64,000 bases of DNA from Manduca sexta (lineage: Eukaryota; Arthropoda; Insecta; Lepidoptera; Sphingidae): positions 16,152,589-16,216,588 of the forward strand of contig NC_051142.1 in assembly GCF_014839805.1 (NCBI RefSeq), given 5' to 3'. Positions 14,101 through 24,609 of the stretch are shown piece after piece. The translations under genes were made by a program, and so were the position numbers. The notes beneath the pieces were generated by a model. It had not been told where the DNA came from and searched no databases. It worked only from the letters and a program-made list of their open reading frames with translations. Every line of letters begins with the position of its first letter. The stretch's first letter is position 1.

Positions 14101-15545
14101 ACGCTGGTTATGCTCGCACACGATCTAAGTGGCCAAGTTTAAAGTATAAAATCGGCATTGTTTCCTTGCTATGCCTCATTCAATACTTATAAACGATACC
14201 CTTCAACAGCGGTGCACTGGGCAGCATGCTCTGCGCCATGGACTCGAGCTGCGTCTCGAACTCGTCCGCTGAGATCGGCAGCCGCAACTCCCTCACCACC
14301 GTCACGCAGATCTCGCGGTCCGTAACGCCGTACATCTACATTTATTGGAGACATTGGTGCTGTAAATACGATACTACCCTATTTATCATCGGAATGTTTG
14401 CCGGCAAACATGACAGCTACATGACAGTTATGACATTAGGCGTGTCACGGAAAAATTACCTTATTATGTAGTTAATAATAAGATTATTTTTCCGTGACAC
14501 GCCTAATGTCATACGTCATGTTTGCCGGCAAACATTCCGATGATAAATGGGCTACTGCGCTGAATTTAGGGTCTACAATACTGTTGATGACAGGCTGGCA
14601 TTAATAAGAAAGGTTGAGAAAAATGATGCGGAATATTATAAATACTGAGCGACATCCATTTTACAATATGCTAGAAAAAGTTTGTTACCCCACATTGATA
14701 TAGCATAAGGATAAGTATAACAAATAAATCAAACCATTGCGTCATTTTAAATTGACCGCAATAAAAAATAACAAAGTACGCGGTTAGAAAAGTGTGTAGG
14801 TATATATTTCTCACAAGAATGAGTGTAATGTTAACTAGAATTTCCCATTAGGCGAACTTAGTCTTTTTGTCGCTTGAATGAGTATAGTCACCCTTATTTG
14901 CATCTCCTTCGTATACACTCGTCGGTACTTCTCGCAAATCTGTTGAACCATCTTGTGGTACATCACTTCGGAATCTGCGACCAAGAGACAATTTAGCTTT
15001 CTAACATCAAGGATAAAAGACCATAATTAATCGAAGCGGCGATAGCCTAGTTGGGTGTGGAACGGACTGTCAAGACGAATGTCCGCAGGTTCAAATCCCA
15101 AGGGCACACACCTCTGAGATATCTAAAAAAATCATGTGTATATTCTTTGTGAATTTATCGTTCGCTTTAACGGTGAAGGAAAACATCGTGAGGAAACCTG
15201 CACATCTGAGAAGTTCTCTATAGGAATTTCGAAGGTGCATGAAATTTACCAATCCGCACTAAGCCAGCGTGGTGGACTAAGGCCTAATCCCTCTCAGTAG
15301 TAGAGGAGGCCCGTGCTCAGCAGTGGGCAAGTATATAATACAGGGCTGATATTATTATATTATATATTGTAGGTAAGTCTAATAACTACCAGGGAATAAG
15401 AAACGCTAAGAGTTACCGAGAACAGTCCGTCGAGGTCGAAGAGACAGTGAGTAACCTTCTTGAAGCGACGCAAGCTGCTAGCGGCTGTGACTATCTCACC
15501 TCCCCTCCCAACCCTCATGCACGCACCGCGCACCCCCAACAACAT
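11137..15545 (-). CDS. Gs1l: HAD-family phosphatase, pseudouridine-5'-phosphatase/GS1-like, seven exons
   Basis: Exons on the minus strand, 5' to 3': 15417-15545, 14892-14974, 14200-14335, 13581-13711, 11846-11944, 11538-11597, 11137-11289. The protein is about 263 residues. All HAD motifs are present: motif I FDLDGL (nucleophile Asp, exon 1), motif II LALATNS (exon 4), motif III Lys in RGKPNPDIY (exon 5), motif IV LVFEDS (exon 6), then AAKEAGMQVVMVPDP and the C-terminal PELFGLP. The family dephosphorylates pseudouridine 5'-phosphate and related small phosphates in the cytosol. Two oddities: intron 4 begins with GC (CATAAG|GCGAGT), and exon 1 ends in phase 0 while exon 2 needs one extra base to keep motif I in frame. 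The start codon is uncertain because exon 1 could also begin at an acceptor-like site. Introns carry a SINE, a MITE and an antisense pseudogene. Confidence 0.88.
12309..13239 (+). pseudogene. Frame-broken intronless copy of an uncharacterised arthropod cysteine-rich protein
   Basis: An ATG-initiated frame (12309-12971) encodes 220 residues with paired cysteines typical of zinc-binding modules: CC near the start, CYIC, CKLC and DCYFC. About ten residues before its stop the homologous-looking reading switches to the frame of 12940-13239 (EWRLFIDSCKRSLKCVLLDI), so a small indel at about 12950-12966 breaks the gene. I recall a multi-copy family of uncharacterised arthropod proteins beginning this way and running on well past this point; here the second frame stops early at 13239. 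It lies antisense inside the fourth intron of the HAD phosphatase gene and has no introns of its own, which suggests a transposed or retroposed copy. Function is unknown. Confidence 0.65.
14378..14551. mobile_element. Near-perfect palindromic MITE
   Basis: The left arm ATTTATCATCGGAATGTTTG is answered by CAAACATTCCGATGATAAAT on the right. The arms extend about 80 bp each, with TTGCCGGCAAACATGA near both outer ends and GTGTCACGGAAAAAT / ATTTTTCCGTGACAC inside. No coding capacity. It lies in an intron of the HAD phosphatase gene, about 40 bp from an exon. Confidence 0.85.
15033..15357 (+). repeat. tRNA-derived SINE, family A, full-length copy
   Basis: Same head (CGATAGCCTAGTTGGGTGTG), B box (GGTTCAAATCC), TTTAACGGTGAAGG core and ATT-rich tail as the copy at 1733. 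It is inserted in intron 1 of the HAD phosphatase gene, whose exon 1/exon 2 phases do not match. Confidence 0.92.
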
Positions 15546-16255
15546 ACGCCAAAATTTCGACTGTACATTTTCAGCATCTTCTGTTTTCTTCTTAGGGGAT
15601 CTAGAATTTTCTTTTGGCCGTGCATAAATTGTACATGTGTTTTATTCTTTTGTTGACAGCGAAGTTAAGTTGTAAGTGTCGTCTTGACAAATGATATACA
15701 AAGCCATCTGTGATTTCTATTCGAAACTAAATGAAATAGGCAGTGTATGAGTCGTTTGAAATAAGGCTTTACTCTACTTAGAGTCGGTTCGGTTAGATTG
15801 TTTTGAACCCTAAGTTCAGTAGCTCTATTAATTTTAAGAATAAATCATTATGTGAATTTTACTTAAAAGCCCTACAGATAGTTAATTCCAGTGATGAAAA
15901 TAATGGCGACTGACGATTATCGCGCATCACGTTAAACGCTTTTATATCACCATTTTTATTCTTACATAGGGTTTTTAAGTGAGATAGAAGTCCTTATAAT
16001 AAAACTAAATAAAACACAGGTTTAAACGAGAAAATAATTTTTATTTATCATCGAAAAATTTCAAAAATACAGAGATCATCAGAGACGGATCACATTTAAA
16101 AAATGGCGACGCTCGCACTACATAAGGAATCCGCCGCGCCGCGGGACGAGCGGCACGGACGTCGACTACGAAAATTATTGTCGATCGAGCGGCACCGAAA
16201 GGGTGGGGTAAGTGGGATACGAGGATCCAGGCTCGAAAGAGAACGTGTGTCTAAG
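15546..16255. other. Intergenic region between HAD phosphatase and guanylate cyclase
   Basis: A GC-rich plus-strand ATG frame (16103 onward) ends at a GGG|GTAAGT donor-like site, but no partner exon was found. The same patch could be 5' untranslated sequence of the minus-strand phosphatase gene. Nothing firm. Confidence 0.4.
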
Positions 16256-16400
16256 TTAGGGTTGCCATAACTTCCTGAAACTAAACCATTTAAGGTTTTG
16301 TTGACTAAAGTGACTCGTGGAAAATATTCGGGAGCTCTTTTATGACAGAAGTACTAAAAAAGTGACATGCCCTCTATACCGGGACAGATGGCAACCCTAA
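16256..16400. mobile_element. 145-bp MITE with TTAGGGTTGCCAT terminal inverted repeats
   Basis: Starts TTAGGGTTGCCAT and ends ATGGCAACCCTAA, with an AT-richer centre and no ORF. Its right end is one base from the stop codon of the guanylate cyclase reading frame (16404-16402, minus). A TCTA flank is present near both sides and may be the target-site duplication. Confidence 0.8.
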
Positions 16401-16401
16401 T

Positions 16402-18198
16402 CTACGTGAGATGGGTTTCGTCCTCGCGCTGATCCCGTCGCGTGCGGTACCGCGGGGCTGACCGAGGAGTGACGCCCGCCACCAGAGCTAAGGGCTCTGC
16501 GCTCGCAGCCGCTGCCGCCAGTGCCTCTCCTCGCTCCAGTGACCACTGCCGCCGCAGAGACCGCGCACCTCCCGGCAGCCATCTGAAACGGTACTAGAGC
16601 AATAGCAATATACAGGAATGGAAGAAGCTACATTCCTCCGTGTTTCTGGAACTCTATAAATTGGGATTCTTTAAATTTAGAGTCAATATTACAACTTTCC
16701 ATAATGCGTGGTAATGGTCCAACGCTTTGCCTATACAACGATAACAAACTACTGTCACCCTTATCATCATCGTCAGTCACAAGATGTCCACTGCTAAACA
16801 TAGGCCTCTCATGAAAGTTTACAAATCAAATTCCTCCATTTATTATCTCCTTTCCTTCCACAAAATAATTCACTGTATATTGTATATGTGAACTTGAGTT
16901 ACGAATGATATTCCTCGGGACATTGTTTAAACTTATGCCTAAGTCCATGAGCTCATATTTTTTTAATAGTTTATGCAGAACGTGAAGTAGTGACGTTGTA
17001 ATTGTATTTTTAAAATTAGGAACGTCGAATGACGAGTAACAGTACCTGTATCGCGCGTAAGCTGCGCTGTGATCGACGCTGGCGCCGTGTAGAGGACCAC
17101 GTGGCAGAGCCTCCAAAGCTGTCGTAGACGTGGGACTCATGGGACTCATACTACCCATTAACTCACACATTTTGGGCAGCGTCGCGCTCTCGGGTGCTTT
17201 TAATGCAGAATAAATACAAAATATTTTATTTTGATTTGAATTTAACTGAAATACAAGGACGAAGATAAAAAAGACTAGCATACAACATCCGTCCATTACA
17301 ACAGCGGTGTCTGGAGTAGTAGAGTGAGTCGACGGTGAAATTGTCCTCGAGACTGGCTCTTGATCGTCAACTTCACATTCCGCTTCCACTAGAATTTCTT
17401 CTTCGGATCTGCAGAATAGATATTAACAAGCAACATGTGAGAGCTCTCACCAATAAAAGTAAACACAAAATATTGTTGTAATAATATAAACTCACTCAAG
17501 AGGAGGCGGAGTGGGTAAGGGACGGTCGAAACCTTCCTTTCCTAGTAACCAGTATGTGTGCATTGCGCCTTTGCCCTTGATTTGCGTGAGGCCTCGTGAT
17601 CGTAGTCGATATCCACCCGCCGCCAGGAGCTTCTCAGCTGTAGCCGCCGACATTTGGATCCGCCATGCTGCACCTGGAACGCAATGCTCTTATTTTTCCA
17701 TCGCCGGCGCCGAGGTTTAGTGCGGGATAGAGACTTTCGGGCTCACCGGTGGACTCCATGCGCGATGCAGTGTTCACAGTATCACCGAAGAGGCAGTAGC
17801 GTGGCATCGTGAGACCAACGACGCCGGCGCAACATGGGCCCGAGTGCAGGCCGATGCGCAGGTGCAGTGGCGTGTCGGGTAGATGTCGCACGCGAAAGCG
17901 CCCTGCCAGATGCAGTAAGTGCAGGGCCATAGTGGCCACGCTTTCAGCGTGGTCGCGCGCACGCGTCGGTAATCCGCCAACCACCATGTACGCGTCGCCG
18001 ATAGTCTCCACTTTGTACACGCGGTACTGCTCGATGGCCGCGTCGTCGTACAGGTCGTTGAGAAGGTCCACCACCTGTACGGGCGTGCTTCGGGCTGCCA
18101 GCGCCGTAAACCCCACGATATCACTGAAGTAGATGGATACTTCCTCGAACTCTTCTGGTTCTACGCGCGAGCCCAGCATGAGTCGTTCTGCTACGGAT
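16402..18198 (-). CDS. Guanylate cyclase, 3' exons (catalytic domain and C-terminal tail), 5' incomplete
   Basis: Minus-strand exons: 17747-18198, 17496-17673, one starting at 17408 with an uncertain end, 17046-17196, 16402-16582. The first encodes most of a class III cyclase domain: [12 protein letters not shown] (metal Asp), [18 protein letters not shown] (second metal Asp and a guanine-selecting Glu), [32 protein letters not shown] (guanine-selecting Cys, transition-state Arg and Asn). The next completes it with [17 protein letters not shown]...[10 protein letters not shown]. It makes cGMP from GTP; the receptor type fits best, but the extracellular and kinase-like regions are hidden by the N gap. 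The tail is acidic, then Met/Pro/Ser-rich, then Arg/Ala-rich, ending at TAG 16404-16402. The exon from 17408 may splice at a GTGAAG or GTATGC donor; the choice is unresolved. LLNDLY is followed by a segment about two residues shorter than usual. Confidence 0.85.
16762..16815 (+). repeat. Fragment of a lepidopteran repeat (CCACTGCTAAACATAGGCCT)
   Basis: ATCATCATCG followed by TGTCCACTGCTAAACATAGG is a common lepidopteran repeat terminus. Related fragments occur at 54711 and 57306. Confidence 0.6.
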
Positions 18199-18324
18199 CT
18201 GTGCAATGTATACAACGTGTGCTAAATTTGTATTTTTGTATGAGGGCGGCAAACCTCTGATAGTTGTTTGTTAGATATTAGGTTGAATGGTGAGCGATGG
18301 TAATTCTATTTATACTACGGATAC

Positions 18325-18824
18325 NNNNNNNNNNNNNNNNNNNNNNNNNNNNNNNNNNNNNNNNNNNNNNNNNNNNNNNNNNNNNNNNNNNNNNNNNNNN
18401 NNNNNNNNNNNNNNNNNNNNNNNNNNNNNNNNNNNNNNNNNNNNNNNNNNNNNNNNNNNNNNNNNNNNNNNNNNNNNNNNNNNNNNNNNNNNNNNNNNNN
18501 NNNNNNNNNNNNNNNNNNNNNNNNNNNNNNNNNNNNNNNNNNNNNNNNNNNNNNNNNNNNNNNNNNNNNNNNNNNNNNNNNNNNNNNNNNNNNNNNNNNN
18601 NNNNNNNNNNNNNNNNNNNNNNNNNNNNNNNNNNNNNNNNNNNNNNNNNNNNNNNNNNNNNNNNNNNNNNNNNNNNNNNNNNNNNNNNNNNNNNNNNNNN
18701 NNNNNNNNNNNNNNNNNNNNNNNNNNNNNNNNNNNNNNNNNNNNNNNNNNNNNNNNNNNNNNNNNNNNNNNNNNNNNNNNNNNNNNNNNNNNNNNNNNNN
18801 NNNNNNNNNNNNNNNNNNNNNNNN
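18325..18824. other. Assembly gap of exactly 500 N
   Basis: Five hundred consecutive undetermined bases, a round number typical of a scaffold gap of unknown real size. It lies immediately upstream of the first visible guanylate cyclase exon and probably hides or separates the rest of that gene. ORFs drawn across it are meaningless. Confidence 0.98.
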
Positions 18825-20100
18825 ATGGATATGGTGACGAAACAGTGTAGTAGTTGCTGCTCTGCCTAACCTTTCGACGATAAAACGTGATCTTATCATA
18901 TTACAATCAAGCATCTCTATTCTCTAGTACAAAAACTTACACCAAAGGCTTGCGTAAGAAATTGCTAAAGGTAATTGTTCAAAAATTTCATACCATCTCC
19001 ACGCTTATTTGTTTTGGGCATTACGAAACTGCTTGCGATAATTACGACGCCATCTGATGTGCTCAAGCATGCGTGCAGTTGTAATTATTATAGTAATTGC
19101 ACGCTGTCGAATTAACTGATCTTTACCCATAGCATAATTACGAATTGTGCCTAGTCATCTTATATTAATTTTAATCCTTCTACTGGCTATGGGCAGTAGG
19201 ACGACTCAATTAGGAAGAGAGAAATTCTGATCAAATGATATTCCATGAATGCCATTTTAGTTCTTAGTTAATAAAAGCTATTTATTATTTAAAATAATAA
19301 TCAATTTTCAAATATTATAATTCATTTTTTGAACGGGACGAGAACAAAAATTGTGCGATAAGACCGCCATTTGTACTTTTTTCTCTTTTCTTCTTACATT
19401 ATTTTTATCCATGGTGTACAATAAAGTGTAAATAAATAAATAAATAAACAATACTTCCATCTTTTTGACCTTTGCACTTACTTTTATTTCAATGCCATTG
19501 TATGTGCAAATATATATTAGAAATGAAACTTGAGTACTTGCTTACTATATTGCTTTTTTTATATATTCCTTAGACACTTCCTTAGATTATACACCTAGAT
19601 TCCTTTATATTTGGGACGTGCCGGTCGCCGGAAGGCCTAACAGTTTTTTTTTATTTATAGACAAACATAGACGGATATACCAAACACCAATTATCCTACA
19701 TTAAGGATAACTGTTTTCTGGTACAAGATATTGTGATTTATAATATGTTATTTTAGTTATTGCAATATATATTAGAGCTCTCCTGTGTCAGTCCATCTCC
19801 CTGATTTAAGATCTGCCCGCAAGCAAATGGCCTTGAATATTCGTTCCATACAATTTTGGCATACGAGTTACGGCAGGAACATGCAAAGATTTACAAATAA
19901 TCTTTAAAAATCAATTTAGGATTTTTTTAATATTTAAAATGAAAATACCAATAATAATTTTAAGAGCAATATGTATGCAATATGTTGTTGTGTAATTAGT
20001 TTGGAAATTTACTTTATTATGATTAAGAGTTAATTAATAAATGCAAATGATTTATACCAAAATATTATAAAATTTTCTATTAGGAAACTTACTGACATGC
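18825..20100. other. AT-rich non-coding sequence right of the gap
   Basis: No exon of the cyclase could be recognised here on either strand. A short (TAAA)n run is at about 19427-19448. Confidence 0.4.
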
Positions 20101-20560
20101 CATAGAATTCTCATCAGAATTTCGAAGGTATATGAAGTTTGCCAATCCGCACTAGGCCAGCGTGGTAGACTTTTCCTTTCTTTTTTTTATTGCTTGGATT
20201 GACGAGACGAGCTTGCCGTTCGCCTGATGTTAAGCGATGCGACCGCCCATAAACAGTAGAAACACCCTCCAACACCTTGAATTACAAAGTATTGTTTGGT
20301 ATTCCACTGCGCTCGCCATCCTAAGACATGAGATGTTAAGTCTTATTATGTCCAATAGTTACACTAGCTACAATGTCCTTCAAACCGTAACACAACAGTG
20401 ACTAAACACTGCTGCTTAACGGCAAAAATAGACATTTTGGTGGTACATACCCAGGCGGACTCTCACATATGAGAGACTTACCACCAGATTAAGGTCCTAA
20501 GACTAATCCCTTTAAGTAGTAGAGAAGCTTGTGGTCAGCAATAGGCAGTATTAATTTTAT
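20101..20560 (+). repeat. Degraded SINE family A copy split by another element
   Basis: The 3' half of family A is recognisable (AATTTCGAAGG, CCAATCCGCACTAGGCCAGC) up to about 20170. It resumes at about 20480 (TAAGGTCCTAAGACTAATCC, GTAGTAGAGAAGCTTGTGG). The interruption is a copy of repeat B. Confidence 0.75.
20175..20505 (+). repeat. Interspersed repeat B, nested in SINE A
   Basis: Contains GACGAGACGAGCTTGCCGTT, AAGCGATGCGACCGCCCATA and TTGTTTGGTATTCCACTGCG. Close relatives lie at 26583 (+) and 30077 (-), with a fragment at 35880. It matches a lepidopteran short repeat, probably a non-autonomous retroelement. Confidence 0.7.
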
Positions 20561-21039
20561 ACTTAGTATTTAAAGGCAGGTGTTATTGTTGTTATTAATG
20601 TTACAATTTGTAAACAGCCATGGCGTTCACCATAAGGAGCACATCTTGTCATTGTATTTAAAACAATCATTTTCCAGGGTCTGCGTCATTCATTATAGCG
20701 TCAAAACTGTGTTAAAACATAGCCTTTTTTATTAACAATAAGTCCTAAACATATTTCGTGCGTCATAGGTTTTTACAAATAAGGTTAACTTGAAACAAAA
20801 TCTTTAAATAATATTCTACATTCAGAAAAAATAGAATTGTGACGACAGGAATTATATTATTAGTATCAGTTTGAAAGAAAGAAACAAAATAAGTTTTGAA
20901 GGTAATGGAAGGGTGGGGTAAGGAAACAAAGTTCCCAGGATGGAGGAGGAGGAAAAAGATGGGAAAATGTTTGCAGGTCCGTATAGACCTCAATGTGATA
21001 CTACCAAGCAGTGTACCCACACAGTTCAATGTGTACGTA

Positions 21040-21105
21040 TGTGAAACGCGAGGTTTGAGGACGAGCGCAAAAGAATTGCCTCGAGGTCGAGGGTAGGAGA
21101 TGTAA
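21040..21105 (-). repeat. Fragment shared in inverse orientation with 29655-29700
   Basis: GAGCGCAAAAGAATTGCCTC here is close to the reverse complement of GAGGCAATTCTTGTGCGCTC near 29672. A repeat remnant of unknown class. Confidence 0.4.
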
Positions 21106-21414
21106 CAAATGGTTGAGAATAATCATGGCATATGAATTTCGTGATTGTATCTTAATGACAGTATTATTTTAACGGCTATATGGTACCAAACTTCCATTTT
21201 TCTAGATACCCTACCTCAGAGTACCCCAGTAGTAAATGCAATAGAATAAAGACCTAACCTGACCATTAGGGGTAACTCAGTTAGCAATAATTCGTATTTC
21301 TAATCCCGGCACAGGTAATATAAAAGGCTTTTACATAATAACAGTGGTCCCCAATGTAAAGAAATATCGACTCAGTCGTCTGTACCTCTACCTTCTAGAG
21401 ATAAAGATATGACC

Positions 21415-21535
21415 ATAATATCTATAATACATAAATGAATCGCTGAATGTCTTGCTAAGCGAAAATCACGAGAGCGGCTGAACCGATTTCGCTAATTCTT
21501 TTTTTATAATATTCCTTGAACTACGAGGATGGTTC
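21415..21535 (+). repeat. Helitron-like or related repeat fragment
   Basis: Contains AATGAATCGCTGAATGTCTT ... GCTAAGCGAAAATC ... CGGCTGAACCGATTTCGCTA, wording typical of lepidopteran non-autonomous elements and similar to the 'CTGAACGGATT' block of the copy at 55251. Confidence 0.4.
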
Positions 21536-21840
21536 TTACGGAGAGAAAAAATTAAAAATTGCCTAAAAAAGTCTAAAAACAACACTTTTCTATGTTCCCA
21601 TACAAAAGATTCGTAATAATACTTACGAGTCGATTTGAACTTTAATACCATAATATAAAGTTTAAGTGTTAGTGGATGGGTTTCGGGAAGGCAAAACAAT
21701 TGAGTGACGTTAGTATCGTATGAATATTAATGTCAATATTTGTCAATATCTATACGACGGAAAAATGTTACGTGTTATATAATTTTTATTTTTTGACATA
21801 ATGTAATTGTTGACTTATCAAATTTCTTTTTTTTATCTTA

Positions 21841-21921
21841 CTAGCTGACCCGGTATCCTGGTCATAAAAAATTAAAGAATCGATTGTTAGGCGGTACGAA
21901 GTTCGCTGGGTCAGCTAGTTA
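21841..21921. mobile_element. Short element with ACTAGCTGACCC inverted ends
   Basis: Begins ACTAGCTGACCCGG and ends GGGTCAGCTAGT, about 81 bp apart. These termini are frequent in lepidopteran genomes; the interior is too short to code. Confidence 0.65.
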
Positions 21922-22867
21922 TTTATAAAAATCTATCACACCTATCAATATTGCCTTTTTGGCAATCTCATAATTGATGTCGAACTCGGAACCGTTGTTC
22001 GATGTATTCTAGAAACATGTCTGAATAATTGCGGCGCGTTTACAAGAATCGAATCCAGTTCAACTTGACCCGCTGAATACCGGTTGTTGCATGGGACCTC
22101 ACAGTGGCCATAAATATTGCAATTTTAATATTGCAAATTTTAAGAAACCGCCTCTTAGGTGTAGTGGCAGGCTGTGCTTGTGAAACCGGTTAGGCCTTCA
22201 ATTCGATTCCTATGTCGACCTTTTAAAAAAATTATAATGCTTAGTTTTATAAAGCTTGTTGTTCAGTTTTTGAAACATCTACTGTTGAGTTTAAGAACGT
22301 ATGTCCTTATTAATTGTGACATGGATATTTACCGACGCACATAATATTACGCTTACAGATCAAATAAAGAAAAAACTTATTCTCTCAGATATAGAAGCGC
22401 AGGTTATATAACTTCTAAATCATTCAGACAACACTCAGTACTTAGTGGAGAGCTTAGGGCCTCTGCAGAAGGCACCATTAATTGTGCTACTTCGCTGTAT
22501 TTGAAACATGTAGACGCTTATATGACACGTAGGCTTAAACCTTTATAATTTTGCGTAAATGCTCTAAAATATAGAAACAACTGACGTTTTAATATCAGTT
22601 ATTATCCACCAAGTAAAAACAGTCGCCTGAAGGTAAGCCTGTAGTAATAGAAGCGATATCTCCCTGAACTTTTAATTACAGATAATAGATGGTACTGAAC
22701 CACGCTCATTACGTAGTCATCAGATATCTTCATTATATTTAGTAATTATATTAATATGCAATATGCGGAAGTTAAAATAAGAGCTATTACTGAGTGTCTT
22801 AGTACTTCTCAAGCTTCAGGGCTTTCTCGAGTTTCATTAGATTTGTTTTTAAGTGTGTGACGGTTAT

Positions 22868-23183
22868 ATAATAATAATATCAGCCCTGTATTATATACTG
22901 TCCCACTGTTGGGCACGCGCCTCCTCCACTACTGAGAAGGATTAGGCCTTAGTCCACCATGTAGGCCTAATGCGGATTGGTAACACTCACACTCAAAATT
23001 CCTATAGAGAACTTCTCAAGTATGCAGGTTTCCTCGCAATGTTTTCCTTCACCGTTAAAGCAAGTGATAATTCACAAATACACGCATAAATTTAGAAAAG
23101 TCAGAGATGCGTATCCTTAGGATTTGAACCTACGGACATTCGTCTCGGCAGTGCGTACCACACCTAACTAGGCTTTCGCCGCT
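22868..23183 (-). repeat. tRNA-derived SINE, family A, minus-strand copy
   Basis: Reverse complement of the family A consensus: tail first (ATATCAGCCCTGTATTATAT), TTTTCCTTCACCGTTAAAGC core, ending with the tRNA-like head (CCTAACTAGGCTTTCGCCGC). It is slightly diverged from the 62513 copy. Confidence 0.9.
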
Positions 23184-23211
23184 CTTTAGTAGCGTATACT
23201 GAATTCATATT

Positions 23212-23826
23212 TTGATTAGTAATAATTTGTTAGGACATGCTGTAGATAGTTCTGCCTGGAGCACAAATGAAGAGTCGCAGAGTTATACGATTTTACGGAA
23301 AACTGACTTTGCAAAACAGTGTTGTGAAGTTGAGATCGACGCAAATAAAAAACATCCTTACTCAATCACGACGTCTTTTTTGGAAGTCGGCAATACACTC
23401 AAAATCCTTACAACGTGGGTGTTCTCGAGCGATGGTAATCAGTTACCATCATGTTACCCACTTGCAATAAACATGCTGTATAAAGTAATATTTATGCTGT
23501 AACACCAATAAAAAAGTTTATGAATATAATAAGTAAATCGGAATATAGTTTGTGTCCTTTGACCCGAACCGTAATTATTAATTATAAACAACGCAAGTTT
23601 TTATAATCGCTGATTAATATTAACACGAATACATGAAACTTCAATTATATTTTTTGTTATTCCTGTAACATGTACCTACTTGATATTATTATTGTGTCCC
23701 AGAAATCATAGTTAAAATGTGGAACACTGACTTCTATAATACAACCTAGGTTAGGAGCCCGCGGCCGTAAACCTTTTTTAAATATTAAGTTAACCAAGGT
23801 TAAGAGGCCCTGTTCTGTTCGGGCCT
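23212..23826. other. Non-coding stretch
   Basis: The ORFs at 23212-23502 lack splice context and resemble no known protein. Nothing else was recognised. Confidence 0.35.
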
Positions 23827-24080
23827 AATCCGTCTTTTTGGTATTACGAGCGTTCTAATCGAAGGACAGCTTTATTTTATTTTATTCAAGAGGTACAGAA
23901 GACAGTTAGACATTAAATTGGTAAAGTGTAAAATTACACATGTACTGCATTAATAAATACATGTAACCAACATGATTTGATAGCTGTATAGGTAAATAGG
24001 GGAGTTTTTGAGTCTCTTACCTATATGGCTGTCGAAGCTGTCCTTCGAATAGAACGCCCGTATTTGCAAAAAGACGGATT
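23827..24080. mobile_element. 254-bp MITE with about 45-bp inverted ends
   Basis: Left end AATCCGTCTTTTTGGTATTA ... TCGAAGGACAGC pairs with right end GCTGTCCTTCGA ... AAAAAGACGGATT, with a few mismatches. The AT-rich centre has no ORF of note. Confidence 0.8.
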
Positions 24081-24239
24081 CACCCCTATAGACGGCATGC
24101 CTATGCCGCCCCTGTGGACTGTCATTGTTATATAAGATTCCGAGTAAATTCATTTATTATTATTAATTTAAAGGTGTACCTGGTTAAACCGGTTAAGATG
24201 TACGAGTAGGTCACGGTTCACGCCTTTTTTTGGTATTGC

Positions 24240-24470
24240 GGTTGGTTGTTGGTGGTTGTATATTGCATCCTCGCTTATATCGATCACCGCACAAGGTGTA
24301 AAATCCCGCCATAGTGACACAAGTAAGTGTGTCGCGTTTCATGGTTTCCACAGGTTTCGACCACGGCATAATTATGCGGGCTGGCGAGAGACAGTCATAT
24401 CTAGTCAGTCAGCACTTCTGAACCGTATTCCACCTACCAATAGTAGCAATAGAGTAACTGCCGTGCAGAT
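24240..24470 (+). repeat. Interspersed repeat D (SINE-like), copy 1
   Basis: Shares GTGTCGCGTT, GGCATAATTATGC, CAGTCAGCA/CATTCTATT-like wording and a TGCCGTGCA end with 62040-62275, in the same order. The order of shared blocks indicates one family; its class is not certain. The ORF at 24256-24612 is spurious. Confidence 0.5.
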
Positions 24471-24609
24471 AAAAAAAAGGATAAGTATACCGAACCTGCT
24501 AGGCGGCACATTCCATAGAAAACGTTGCGTTGAGGTAAATATTGTCCATTATGCTGGACGGCTTAATAAGGTTTTAAATAGGAAACCGGTGACGTTTTTG
24601 ACAGCTATT

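Noticed and set aside
16103..16215. Plus-strand first exon with GTAAGT donor
   Set aside because: No partner exon in phase was found, and the patch may be 5' untranslated sequence of the minus-strand phosphatase gene.
17196..17408. Reading the cyclase tail straight through 17408-17046 as one exon
   Set aside because: The in-frame stretch between is AT-rich, with a hydrophobic [12 protein letters not shown] reading and several pyrimidine-tract/AG sites, so it looks like a short intron. The exact donor remains undecided.
18287..18914. Three ORFs across the N run
   Set aside because: They consist almost entirely of undetermined bases.
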